Positions 23,339 through 33,928 of a stretch of 64,000 nt of DNA are shown in pieces. The stretch spans positions 41,064,408 to 41,128,407 of the forward strand of contig JAJKFL010000003.1 of the NCBI GenBank assembly GCA_021186555.1. The letters are read 5' to 3'. Each line of letters starts with the position of its first letter. Position 1 is the first letter of the stretch. This DNA is from Reticulitermes speratus (taxonomy: Eukaryota; Arthropoda; Insecta; Blattodea; Rhinotermitidae). The position numbers and the translations under genes are program-made. The notes below the pieces were generated by a model. That model had not been told where the DNA came from and searched no databases. It worked only from the letters and a program-made list of their open reading frames with translations.

Positions 23339-25499
23339 GGGGGAGAGGAACCGATCAGCCTGCAACAAACTTGTCTGGCCTTCTTTGGGTGTGGGGATGA
23401 TGGACTCTTCCACTAAGAAGACATCGTGAATGTTTCTGTAGCAGTCTTTCTTAATTTGAAGCAGAACGTAATGCATATGCACTGTTCTTTAAAGTCTGAC
23501 ATTTCCTGACAGAGTGGAAAACACATAGGTCACAACATACAATCACACTCCATAAGAAGTTACTTCAAAATGACACATGCCAGAACTTTGAAATCAACAG
23601 CTAATGACTGTGCAGATTAAGCAGATGACTGCAAACTTACTTTACTTCCACCTAGCAGTACTAAATTCAGTACTGAATTCTTGCAGTCAGTCTGGAAGGT
23701 TTCTGATCACACCTTGTGTTTCTATTTGTAAATTTTGTGTAGCTATGTATCTATGTCCTGTTTCCTTTAAATTGAAACTAATATTAAGATGAAGGATTTT
23801 TGCTGTCTGCAGGAAACGATATTTTCCACCACAAGCAAAACTGCTGAGTGAAGCCGAATACTATGAGCAAGGGGTGAAGGAAACTGCAAAAGGTTTGAAG
23901 GAGCTGCAGGAATACTGCTCTAGTCCTGACTGCAATGCTTGGAAGACTGTGCTTAAACTCAAAGACCCTCTTAGGTAATATAATAGATCTGTTAGAGGAT
24001 TTGAAAATATAGTAAAATTCAGATACTTTATTGTTGGAAAATAGTTTTTCACGTCTTGTTCTAGCTGCAACCATGCAACTATCACATACGGTGAAGTACA
24101 TGTGATCAGTATGGGTAAAAGAATAATTTGATGAAGCATTAGTGACTGAACAAACTGAATAAAATTACGGAAGCATTTACTGGCAAAAATATATCCACAT
24201 GATCAGTCCAAAGCACAGAACTGAAAGATATCAGTGTAAACCTTGTGAAGCTGGTTGAAATGCTGAATTTGAAGGACAAGATTCAAATAATCCTGGAAGA
24301 TACAATTCATGCCTATATTCTCAATTAGATAGAACTTAAAGCATGCACTACTTTCAGACTATCAGCCTGACTTCTTATTTAATTATGAGGTACAGCAGCA
24401 TGCAGAATATGGATCAACTTTTAACAATGACTTTTTTTAATGACAAAAAGATTTAAGTCTTGTAGCTTTCACAGTGACAAGATTTAAGTCTGTTGGTCTT
24501 GAGGTGGATCACTGTACTTTACCAGTACTTTGGTGAAACATGGAGGTTGAACTTGGGCCACTTGGACAAATCAAAGTTGTTTTATAAAGGGCTTTCTTTT
24601 TATAGTACACAATGGTATGCTGCAGCAGCCCTTTTTTAAATACGAGACCAAAATTAATATATGAACACAAAAAGTAATGGAGGCTGAAATAGAGATGTTT
24701 TGTTTTAATTAAAGTATCTAATTTTGTTACTGCATGATACATCAGACAAAATTTGTCAAGTATGACCCCCCCCCCCCTTCCCCAACTGAGTACCTTTTTT
24801 TTCTCTCAAAAAAGCAAACACTGTTGTACACATGCCAATCTGATTGCTACTTCAAATTCAAGGTCATAATTTTTATAAGAATATTACTACTAATTTATAA
24901 CCTTTATATTTTTTAAATTTTATGATTTGTAAAAATATGACTGTTCTATATGAGGTCATATATACAGTCCAACTAAGTAACTAACCAACCAACTGACCAG
25001 CCAGCCAAGTGGAGCAGTCTTTCTTGAGAAGCTGATAGGTCTTCAGCTAGTCATGAAATTCCTCACATTTTATGGAACCCAGATGGTTCCTTACCTGCCA
25101 CTTGTCCCTGTTCGGAGACAGACGAATCAAGTCCGCACACCCCCATCCCATTTCTTTAAGATCCATTTTTAACACTATCCTCCCATCAATGCCTAGGCTT
25201 ATCAAGTGGTCCCTTTCCCCCAGGTTTTCCCAACAAAACCATGTATAGATTTTTATATACAATGCTTAACAATAAGCACTTTATACATCTTAATGGCTTG
25301 TCTTTTGAGTTTTTAAAATTTCAATATGTGCATTAAAAATACATATCCAAAAAATGTATGTTTATTTCCCAGGTTTGCCAGTTTTATTGCTGGGACCTCC
25401 CACCTTAGTGATGAAGAGCTATTGGCTTATGAGTCAGAAGCGAGACGTAGTTTCAGTGAATACTATACAGATGATTCTGAGTCAGGTTCTGAGTGCTAA
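14695..25499 (+). CDS. NEMP1: Nuclear envelope integral membrane protein 1-like, 8 exons
   Basis: Coding exons: 14695-14803, 15044-15159, 15243-15450, 16489-16655, 19908-20123, 20540-20664, 23813-23974, 25373-25499. All introns are GT-AG, phases agree, and the total is 1230 nt (409 aa). The product has a hydrophobic N-terminal signal-like segment (MVEHLRFLDLGCLLLSTLVF), a lumenal region with IYCYSGRPKHIINIWQTAL (residues about 55-75), and five membrane segments at about 149-166, 173-193, 204-222, 236-254 and 288-305. A C-terminal domain follows with EYCSSPDCNAWKTV (about 344-357) and RFASFIAGTSHL (about 368-379). The match to animal NEMP1/TMEM194 runs the whole length (GGWTVGIYFLQ, CYRLGPVTDQRSKNL, SPDCNAWKT). 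The family sits in the inner nuclear membrane and contributes to nuclear envelope stiffness and fertility in animals studied. The end EYYTDDSESGSEC is acidic. Intron 2 is only 84 bp while introns 4 and 6 exceed 3 kb through transposon load. Confidence 0.93.
17265..17468. repeat. Fold-back element nested in Tigger
   Basis: Left arm text gagatctgcgcacttctggg is complementary to cccagaagagtgcagatctc in the right arm. The centre holds a perfect 12-bp stem, GAAGTCCAAGAA, with loop GTTC. It belongs by sequence to the dispersed fold-back family. Confidence 0.7.
17290..18515 (-). pseudogene. Tigger transposase pseudogene
   Basis: The minus-strand reading starts near 18500 with a CENP-B-type N-terminal region (SPENMDVLAYIDANKETCG, then VVNTSLKNRID). 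It continues at 18110-17900 with the DDE core start (LPKIIEGYEPKNIYNGGETG, LFFRLLSNRTLTLKG, DRKKSKDRITVLLAFNAYG). The usual NADETG or NMDETG motif reads NGGETG, so the first catalytic aspartate is lost. Stops and frameshifts lie between the blocks, and the 3' part is interrupted by a fold-back repeat at 17265-17468. Confidence 0.75.
20960..22750 (-). pseudogene. Decayed jockey-like LINE
   Basis: Minus-strand reading with stops and frameshifts. It includes a linker region near 22500, LRPLKSVGLEAMPGF at about 21970, KGNSASVRFVNLFLL near 21560, LDPCQRGFTQHKSTITNL near 21450, YFDLSSAFNIIPQNLLLQ at about 21360, and PKGSVLGPPLC near 21190. This is the order of finger and palm motifs in jockey-clade reverse transcriptases. 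A SINE (21640-21840) interrupts it. It lies in NEMP1 intron 6. Confidence 0.75.
21640..21840 (-). mobile_element. SINE inserted in a LINE
   Basis: Same family as 5694-6010: ccatgaaggcatgtagggggagcaaaggtaaagctct near the left, and a reversed tRNA-like head with aggatttgaaccatggctc at about 21776. It splits the reverse transcriptase reading of the surrounding LINE, so it arrived later. Confidence 0.7.
22800..23620 (-). pseudogene. Mariner transposase pseudogene
   Basis: Minus-strand frames give FVPQGQTVNQHF near 23290, WKRSEKWHIGDRFLHHSIAP near 23210, and LYPPYSPDQAPCDSFLF near 23080, followed by KLALKGRRF. This matches the middle and C-terminal catalytic region of mariner transposases (HHDNAPAHT and YSPDLAPCDF in active relatives). 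HHDNAP reads HHSIAP, so a catalytic aspartate is missing. A (TG)n-(G)n tract at 23300-23343 lies inside. Confidence 0.75.
23300..23343. repeat. (TG)11 followed by 22 G
   Basis: A dinucleotide repeat passing directly into poly-G, inside the mariner relic. Other G/C homopolymers: 22817-22825 (G), 24766-24777 (C), 28101-28112 (C), 44711-44722 (G), 47127-47144 (18 G), 59060-59072 (C). Confidence 0.9.
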
Positions 25500-27803
25500 G
25501 GAAGCAGATTCCATAACATACAAACCAGTATCCAGTGAACCATGTGATATTTGTTAGTGAAGTTCAGCAGACTCACAAGTTCAACTGTTTCATTATAAGC
25601 AACGTCTTATTTTTATACAAACTCGTCTTTCATGTTCATGAACAGTGATTTCATTTGTGATTACACAAGTGACAACATTCAAAACATGTTTTTAATGTGA
25701 ATCAAGCCTTTTTTGTATGTGTATTGTTATATTAACATGACTGTATATATAATCCAGTTTCACTGTTTTTCTTTATCAGAACTAAACTGAAATTTTTTGT
25801 CACTACATGCATCTATGGCCTTAAAATATCTTCTTAAAGTTTCAAGTCCAGAAAGTATATGCCATATTTACTGGGGTAATTTATGCACCTCCTCATCCGA
25901 AATTGTGTCTGAAAATTGTGGCACATAAAATATGCAAATACTACTTTTCAGACTCTAATTAGAGTTAGACTGATAAAGTGAGATCTGGTAAATTGGATGG
26001 GTGTTCCATCCTTGTATTTGCTCTTGGGCCAAAAATTACTTCACTAAATACTGCTGAATGTGGAGCATTACCTTTTTATGTTACAGGAAGTCTCAAATTA
26101 TGTGATTAATATCTTACATTTGTACATATTTAACAGAACATTATGGTTAAAAATTGGAGGGGAAAAGCAGTACTTTTTTTCTCTAAAATATCTTGTCTAA
26201 ATTTAGGGGTGCAAAACTATGTAGACACATAAATTCTGTGAGTAAATATGGTAAATGTCCTGCCACTGTATGCCAAAGGGTTAAAGGACAGTGTGCATAT
26301 TTAAATGCAAGAATAAAAATATTAGTTCTTTTTCAGTTATATATAAATGTGGAAATTGCTATACCTTGACTGTATTGAGATTCAAAGAACTAGGACATAA
26401 CTGGCTGTGTCCCAGCTGGAGTGTGCCAGATGATGTGACCTTTTGTACCTCTGGGTTACTGGTACAGGGAACTTAAATGCAGAAGCTTCATCATCTATGC
26501 CACACAAGCAGCTTAGTATTTCACTGCACCGTGCCACGAGCACCACTTGAAATTCTGTCTTGTAACAAGGGGGCAAATGCCTAAACATTAGTTCAGCTCA
26601 CAACAACTGATTCCCATGAATTGCAACTTCCTACAATTCACTTGAGTGAGGACAGATCACTGATGAAATGATTAGCTCTTATACTTGAATAGAAGTGGCA
26701 CAGGCATGACAGATGGCAGCAAAGGCATCATGCTGCTACAAGGACTGCTATATGAATATGATCACTCAATGACCTCTGCTTTCTTCTGCATCTGTCCTTC
26801 AGTTCTGACCAAATCTGTTACAAATGTGATGAAGAGAAAATGGAGTTTGAAAGTAGTGTTAATGTCATTATGTTACAGGTGTAATGAACAGAAACTAGAG
26901 ATTGAAAGTAAAGTTGATGTCATGATGTCACAGGTGTAAAGAAGACAAAATGGAGCTTGGCATTTCCTCCACAACAGACATAATGGTTATAGTACCATGG
27001 GTCAACAGATAGTCTCATTTATGATAACTTATTATCATACCACAAATTAAACATATCATATCAGTATATTTACATTATGGTAGGACAGGCTATATTGTGA
27101 ATTTCATGAGAATGACATGGAAATGTGACCATGCATGATGGGTAGGTCAAGGGTTTGGAAGGAGGCAGTTGCAGCCTATTTAAATATATTATTCTAGCAT
27201 TATTATCTGGCTGTACTGGGAGAAACCGTGGGAACTCTGTGTGGATAGCATAACGTGGCCAAGACTCAAACCATACTTTCTGAACCCAAGAATAAAGCAC
27301 CACAACTAATGTAAGCTTTCTGGTGTCACTTTAAGCCAGTCCCTTAAATCACAGATACATACAACAGATTCTAAAAACTAAATGTATTCTGTAAACATGT
27401 AGAATTTTGATACCCTCCTTCTCTATACAGTCACTGGCAATAACACAAATTCTTCCCACTGCTGTGTGACCTTCATAAACTGACCTTTATAAAAGTTCAT
27501 TGGAGATTCTTACCAATATTGCAGAGGAACCTGCCAACTCAAGTTTCAGGTAATTTACACCAGACTGTAAGGCATCACATCACATCCTGATTTGTTGAAG
27601 TCTCCACAATAAATGATACACTGCTGGAACCGCTGTGTTCAGAATTCTCGCTGCAGGTTTGGTGCCTCATTATATTACATTAAAATGCCAACAGTTTGTG
27701 TTACAAGAAATTGCCACAGTATTCTTACAATAAAAATAACTGATATAACACAATACTTTATTTGTTCTAAATGTGAATACAATGTACCTGAAATTATAAT
27801 GCA
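25500..27803. other. Convergent 3' flanks of NEMP1 and SRP19
   Basis: Holds the 3' UTRs of both genes. An AATAAA motif for SRP19 (TTTATT on the plus strand) is at 27757-27762. TTAA-bordered text (tatgccaaagggttaaag near 26270) looks like one end of a piggyBac-like repeat. About 27190-27300 resembles a reversed SINE. No gene seen. Confidence 0.5.
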
Positions 27804-30800
27804 TCATCGTCTGCCTTTACCCTTTTTCTTCAAAGCTCCAGAGCCTGACTGAGATTGCCCCTGGTCTGAACTTCCTTGTTTTCCTGCCCGGGATTTCAGC
27901 TTTGGAATCATCTGCCCAAGATACAGCATTACAGAGTCGCCTACATACAAATTCATTACATGTGTAATTATATTCACCAGACAACAAGTTAAGTAAATGA
28001 TGCTGTAAAAGACAGAGCAGAATTTACTCTTTGGTATTTTAGTATAGTTTGGCAATACAAGTCTTGGTATTGTAGGCAAATTTACTCTGTTCTGCCTCTT
28101 CCCCCCCCCCCCAAAAGGAAAAGGTAACAGTCTACTGGTTCTTGTAGTGTAAACATATGGCCTAGAGAAATTGCAATGTAGCTGTAAAACCATGTTTATT
28201 TTAGAAGTACATCCATCCTAAGTGCTTTCTTACTGTTATTCTTCAACACTTTTAAAAATCATTAACATGTATGCCACTTCAGCTTCCATTATCCTAGACT
28301 GATGAGTCACTTGCAGGTAAATGAGCAAATGAATATTATTGCTGAAGACAAACTGAAAACCAAAGATGGGAGTGAGCTCCAATTGGAAAGATATTCACAC
28401 AGTTACACAAAGGTTGGTCAGTTAGCAATTGCAATACTGATGTGAAATTTGAGGTTCTTACAGCAGTACCTATTTACACTGTCTGCTGGGATAAGATGCC
28501 ATGTGACAGATGTGTACAATGTCTTGGACAGGCCTGCTGCCTCCATCTTCAGGATACCCTGAAGCTGGAGGAAATCAAGAAGACAATAACCTTCCAGAGT
28601 AATGAAGGCTGTAACTGATTCAGGGAATGGACAGATAGATGGATAAACATATATATGCCTAGCTCTCAAATAAAGATTCCACAGAAGGAAATTTGTTCCT
28701 TTGGAACTCTAAACCTGAGATGCATAATGCAATTTTAATTACTTATATAAAAAAGAATCTCATCTACTGCCCAAAACACTAATGTGGTACACACTCGTCT
28801 GCAGTTGTGAAGTACATCTTACTCTGAGGCAAAGGCATAACTTAAAATACCCAAACCCCCACCAACAAGTGACAATATCTTGGTGCTATATACTTAAATT
28901 CACAGTTGCAGTAGGCTGGTCAAATGACACACATGGAATGGACTAGAAGCATATACAGCATATTGGAGGGCAAAATTCTTGGAAACTGACAGCCTGGAAG
29001 ATCAAAAGTTGACTGTGCCTCAGGAAAGCAAGTTGTGAAATGGGTCAGGCTTAACTGATTCAGTGTCCAGCTCTTCTGTTGGCAATTCTTCAGCACTGGC
29101 TTCTAATACCAGAATTATTTTGTTACTTTTAATCTAACATTTGAATTGTATTTGTGAAACAGTAAGTTGTCCGTCAAGATAACAACTACAAAAATGACAG
29201 ATTTTCATCTTTCTGTAAAGTGTGTAATGAGGCAGATCTTTCTCGAACAAGCTGCGAATTTATGTTTACACATACTTCCAGTCATATAATTCAACTTACG
29301 TGATGGAAAGTCAGGGTTAATTGGTTTGCCATCATCAGATTTCAGTTGGACTCTGATCCGACCACGGTACAGAAGCTCCTTGCTCCTCTCTCGACTATAC
29401 AGTTTATTTTCAACTCCAACTTTCATTCCTGCTGCTGATAAGACATCACGTATTTCTTGATGTGTTGGATTTTCAACTGCCTGAATAAAAATAAATAAAA
29501 GGAAGTAACGAACAGAAAGTGTACATAAAACTCTGTGAAGTTGTAATCCAAAACAGTACAGATGCCTTTACCCATACAGAAAAATCCCTTTGTGACTTCT
29601 CAACAGGAGACCAAGTGTCCCTGATAGCCTTTCTGAATGTGGTTCAGCTGTTTTAAGTTCAATCATCTCTAACAGTTGTGAACACAAATTCCCCCATCAA
29701 GAAATAGTTGCCTAATTCTGCTCAGCTATGACACCAATTAATGTACACAGAATTTAGCATACAAGATTTCAGTCAGAAAACTTGTCGAGTTCCATTAGAG
29801 ACAAATAAGCTCTTCATAATTTAGCAACCATTATCTTCTAAAGACAGATTCTTTTTCATGAAGTTTGTTAAAGAGTTTGACTTTCTTGTGAACCCCTCAC
29901 TATCACATCCGGCTCAGATGCTTTCTGTTTGAGACAGCTATGCTCTGTTGCAAACACCAAATTGTGTCCTGGTGTCAAAACACTAATAGAGGAACAGTGC
30001 ACTACACCACAGGTCCACAAATTTTTCAAAAATTAGAAGCCACCTTAAATGTTTGGGTGCCAGAAGGGTGACATGAAGCTACTTCCATACTGAGGCACCA
30101 CAAACATTCAATGCCACTGTACAACATCTAGCCACCTGGGTGACCTGGCATCCAGGATTTGTGCACCTCTGCACTACACCACAAAATATGATTACTGCAT
30201 GATCTCTCAACCAAATTAAAAACCATATGAGTACTGAAATTACCCTTAGATTTACAGGTAGTTTCTCCCTCCCTCCACCCCCTCCTCTTCTCTCTCTCTC
30301 TCTGACACACACACACACACAATTTAATCCAAAGTATTAACTCCAAATAAACTTGAAATTATTAAATGATGTATTAGTGATAATATGCACAGAATGATCT
30401 CTCACAGCAATAAGGACACTGTACTGTACTGACACTCTTCAAGTGCAAGGTAATAACAATAGAAATAATACCCAGTCCTACACACATGTATTTTTTAAAC
30501 CAAGTGCACATTAACCCTTCAATGCTGGCCTCAGTGCACTGTACGGACCTTTAATTCTTCACATACTGCTGGCCATAGTGTACTGTATGGTTATAAATGC
30601 TTTTAAGCATACTAGAAATTTAAAATCCCTCCATCCTGGGCAGTAGTCACAATTTAAACCTCAGCATCACCGATTGGTTGGAATTTTATGCAGTAAATGG
30701 CTCTGTTTTAAATTGGCTTCAATCTTATTTGTATAACAGAAAACAAAGAGTTCTTTTGCAATTTGACAGTTCACCTAATAGTTTATTGGACTGGGAAACT

Positions 30801-32956
30801 GTTAGACATGGTGTTCCTCAGGGATCTGTGTTGGGTCCTTTACTGTTCAATGTTTATATTAATGATTTTCCATGCATCATAGGTAAAGTTTCTCACACCA
30901 TTCTCTTTGCTGATGACATTAATATTCTTGTTTTGTCCAATGATCATACTGAACTAAATTCTAAATTAAATAAGGTATTTTGTTAAATTTCTGAATGGTT
31001 TCAAAACAATCAGTTGGTACTTAATTTAAATAAGACGCAGTTGATCAACTTTATTTCCTCTAAATCCTCTACTTATCCATTGCATGTTTCATATAATAAT
31101 GAAGCTCTTACTGTCACTGAAAATATTAAATTTTTAGGCATATATCTAGATTGTCATCTTACATGGAATTTGCATCTAGACAATTTAATTAAAAAACTAA
31201 GTTCTGTTTTCTGTTGAGAAAATTATCATCTATAGTAAATGTAAAAACGCTACGAATGGCTTATTTTGCACATTTCCATTCACAAATCAGTTATGGTATA
31301 ATTTTTTGGGGTTCATCTTCATCAATGAGAAATGTTTTCATAATTCAAAAGAGAGCAATTAGGATTATGCTGAGGCTGGGTCCAAGAAGTTCTTGTAGAG
31401 AAGGTTTAAAAAAATTGGGTATACTTACAGTTCCTTGTTTATATATCTATGTTTTGATGTTGTTTGTAATTAAAAATCCTAAAATCTATCAAACCAAACC
31501 TCAGTTCATGGCAGGAATACTAGGCAACAAAATAAACTGCATGTACCTACTGTGAGATCTTCCACAATACAAAGAGGTGTATATTATTCATCTATGAAAG
31601 TATTTAATCACCTGCAAAATATATCAAAACTTCATAACAATGTACATATTTTTAAGACTATGTTAAGGAATTATCTTGTGAAGAATGCTTTTTATTCTAT
31701 TGATGAATTTCTTTCTAAAGATTGTGATAGTTAACCAGCAACAAATAATTTTTTCAATTGCTGTTGCACTCCATTTGTAGTTCATTATTATTAGCAACAT
31801 ATATATGTATTCTGTGTATGTCCTTTATTCTACTTAATTCTTAAATGTTGACTTGTTATTATTTATATTTTACTTGTTTTATTATTTTGTAATCCATATA
31901 TTTACCTTGTCTTAGTGTGTGAGGATGAATTCTCTTGTTATTTGTAGTGTTTTGCTAATTTTGTGTAGCTTTGTGTCTCATTTGTGTCTTAGTGTTTTGA
32001 CTTCATTGCATATTGGATCAGTGAATGTATATGTATGTATGTATATGTATGTATGGTCAAGGACACTTGCCTTGTCCTTAGGAATTCTTCTTCCTTCAGC
32101 CAAAGTCTTCTTGCTGTTTATATATGCTGGGTAAATACAAATCCACCTGTAATGAGACAAATGAACCTTGCCAAATTTTATGTTTGTCTTTCTTATTCCT
32201 TTTGAATAAATTTATTTCTCCACTTGTATTCAGAGGCAAATGTAAACAATGTGCAGCATCCTTGAAAGAATACTACTGTTGTCATGGAATGAAAATTCTT
32301 GTCTTCCTGAGTAACAAAGTCGTATTTTTTACTTCTATCTGAAGTAAACTACTGGTATCCTTTGTTTCTTGATTTAACAATGCTTCCAACCTGAAGCGGT
32401 TATATAATGCCTGGTGGAATGCCAGGCTGGGTATCACATAACCTCAGTGCCAATTATCACCGTTTTCGTTCGACCTAAACTAACCTACTACATCATTGGA
32501 ATTACGTTTCTTCCACTGTGGATTGAAGCAAAATCCATAGAGAAGCACATAAACTAGCACGTACTTGGTTTTCCACACTGAAGTAACCCAAATTTTTCCA
32601 TATGAATGATTAGAAATAAGAAGAGGATTGAAAATATATAACGCAAATTCATATTAGGTGCAACTTCGAACATTCGCAAATATGTTCTACAATTACTATT
32701 ACAATCATGATGCATTATTAACACTTTCCTACCTTCCACGACCTTAAATTCCAGAAGCACGTTAACAGCTGACAAATTCCGTCAACACCAGTAAAAGAAG
32801 ACACGTATGTATTAAACACGTCATGACATAACAACATCGGCTTATATTACATGCTACACGCCACAATAAACCACTACTGCACATCTCTACAAATTTGTAA
32901 GTAAATTACCTCTCACGATCACTGTGTTTCTTGTCTGGGCTCCATGCAGTCGCCAT
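27804..32956 (-). CDS. SRP19: Signal recognition particle 19 kDa protein, 4 exons
   Basis: Coding exons in transcript order: 32956-32910, 32146-32071, 29480-29300, 27940-27804, total 441 nt (146 aa; human SRP19 is 144). The protein starts MATAWSPDKKHSDRER, then WICIYPAYINSKKTLAEGRR (residues about 17-36), AVENPTHQEIRDVLSAAGM, LYRGRIRVQLK (about 82-92), SVMLYLGQMIPKLK, and a Lys/Gly/Ser-rich tail ending KKKGKGRR. These are the RNA-binding core and basic C terminus of SRP19, which binds helix 6 and 8 tips of SRP RNA and promotes SRP54 assembly. Intron 2 uses a GC donor (AAG|GCAAGT, GC at 32070-32069) with an AG acceptor; introns 1 and 3 are GT-AG. The nearest GT alternative shifts the frame into a stop. 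Confidence 0.95.
28425..28600 (-). repeat. Dispersed fold-back family copy
   Basis: Contains gaaatttgaggttcttacagcagt at 28442, then gataagatgccatgtgaca, and cctgctgcctccatcttcagg at about 28535: the two conserved blocks of the family in their usual order. It lies in SRP19 intron 3. Confidence 0.65.
30511..30620 (+). repeat. Possible piggyBac-like repeat end
   Basis: TTAACCCTTCAATGCTGG at 30511 has the TTAA-CCCTT form of piggyBac-type termini. The motif actgtacggacc is partly repeated about 55 bp on. The second end was not found; it abuts the LINE that begins near 30668. Confidence 0.3.
30668..32058 (+). pseudogene. 5'-truncated jockey-like LINE in SRP19 intron 2
   Basis: Oriented opposite to SRP19. 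Frames with only a few stops give SVLNWLQSYLYNRKQRVLLQ, HGVPQGSVLGPLLFNVYIND (about 30810), the catalytic FADD motif in TILFADDINILV (about 30900), NLNKTQLINF, and C-terminal ENIKFLGIYLD. The coding part ends near 31735 (YSIDEFLSKDCDS). An AT-rich 3' UTR follows, and a (TATG)n tail runs at about 32026-32056. Everything before the RT palm is missing. The frame has stops at about 30983 and 31215, so it is inactive but not old. Confidence 0.8.
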
Positions 32957-33237
32957 CACTGCTGCTTCATCAGTCAGCGTGTTAATCTATGGTCAGCGTT
33001 GCCACATACAAATCGTGTAACATAACATAATATAACTGTAACTGTTCTCGCCCATTCGTTTTCGTATTGTCTACTGATTTTCAATTCACGATGTAAAACA
33101 AAACTGAAAAGAAGAGTATTTAAAATGAATCGTTTCCCTTTTCACACATTACGCAGTAAAAATTTTGTGTCCTAGCAACGGGTTTACAATCCATTACGAT
33201 AGATTGTAACGCTGTTGCTACAGTGCGGATAAAACGT

Positions 33238-33266
33238 ATGGTGTCTGTAGTAACTGAGGAGGAAAG
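33238..33266 (+). other. Possible first coding exon of an unknown gene
   Basis: ATG at 33238 opens a 10-residue frame (MVSVVTEEER) that ends at a good donor, AAG|GTGAGG. It is 282 bp upstream of, and divergent from, the SRP19 start, as in a bidirectional promoter. A LINE begins only about 30 bp downstream. No continuing exon is proven. Confidence 0.2.
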
Positions 33267-33784
33267 GTGAGGATTGTTCTGTTCTGGGTTATGACGCTGG
33301 GTCAGGTTAATCTTTGCGGTGACGAATATAAACTTTATGAAAAGAGTGCAAAATTAAATGAAGTAAAAAAACGTACTATTGATGTACAATTTGATGAATA
33401 CAGTAATGACCCCAACTAGAGTTACAGAGAATACTAAATCATTACTAGATGTAATTACAATAAATAAGGAAAATCACATAAATCCAGCAACAGTATTAGA
33501 CTTAGGTTTCTCAGATCAGCATGCACAAATATTGTGCATTAATGATGAAAACCCAAAAAAGTGGACTTGTAAAAGTCAGGAAAAGACAGTTTACCGAAGA
33601 AAGTATAGAGGAATTTACATATTTATTGCTTAAAACATCATGACAGGAGGTTCTATTGAACTCTGAGGTAAATTGCAAATTTGATTTTTTCATGGATAGA
33701 GCCTTTTATTATTTTAATATAGCATTTCCACTAAAATCATATTATGTGAGGGAACCAAATAGAAATAGTTGGATTACACAAGGA

Positions 33785-33928
33785 TTAACCTTTCATGGAC
33801 GGATTTATTTTTTAAGTCGCCCTTTAAATCGAGATAAGGGGCCACTTTACGGTACGATCCTGCATGAGCGGGTCTGCGGTCCCTGCGTGGGCCCTATGAA
33901 TTTTTGTGCATTTGTTAAGAAAACTTAA
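33785..33928. mobile_element. TTAA-flanked piggyBac-like insert in LINE
   Basis: TTAA at 33785-33788 and 33925-33928 bracket a 136-bp sequence starting CCTTTCATGGACGG. Dropping the insert and one TTAA restores a continuous LINE reading across the junction (WITQGL before, SSKRMRFLNSL after). This is the exact footprint of a TTAA-targeting element. The termini are not symmetrical, so the right side may be deleted. Confidence 0.7.

Noticed and set aside
33291..33419. ATG frame starting MTLGQVNLCGDEYKLYEK, which looks like a small gene
   Set aside because: With one frameshift it aligns to the endonuclease end of the LINE (GDFN block, then KLNEVK, then PTRVTENT), so it is the LINE 5' edge.
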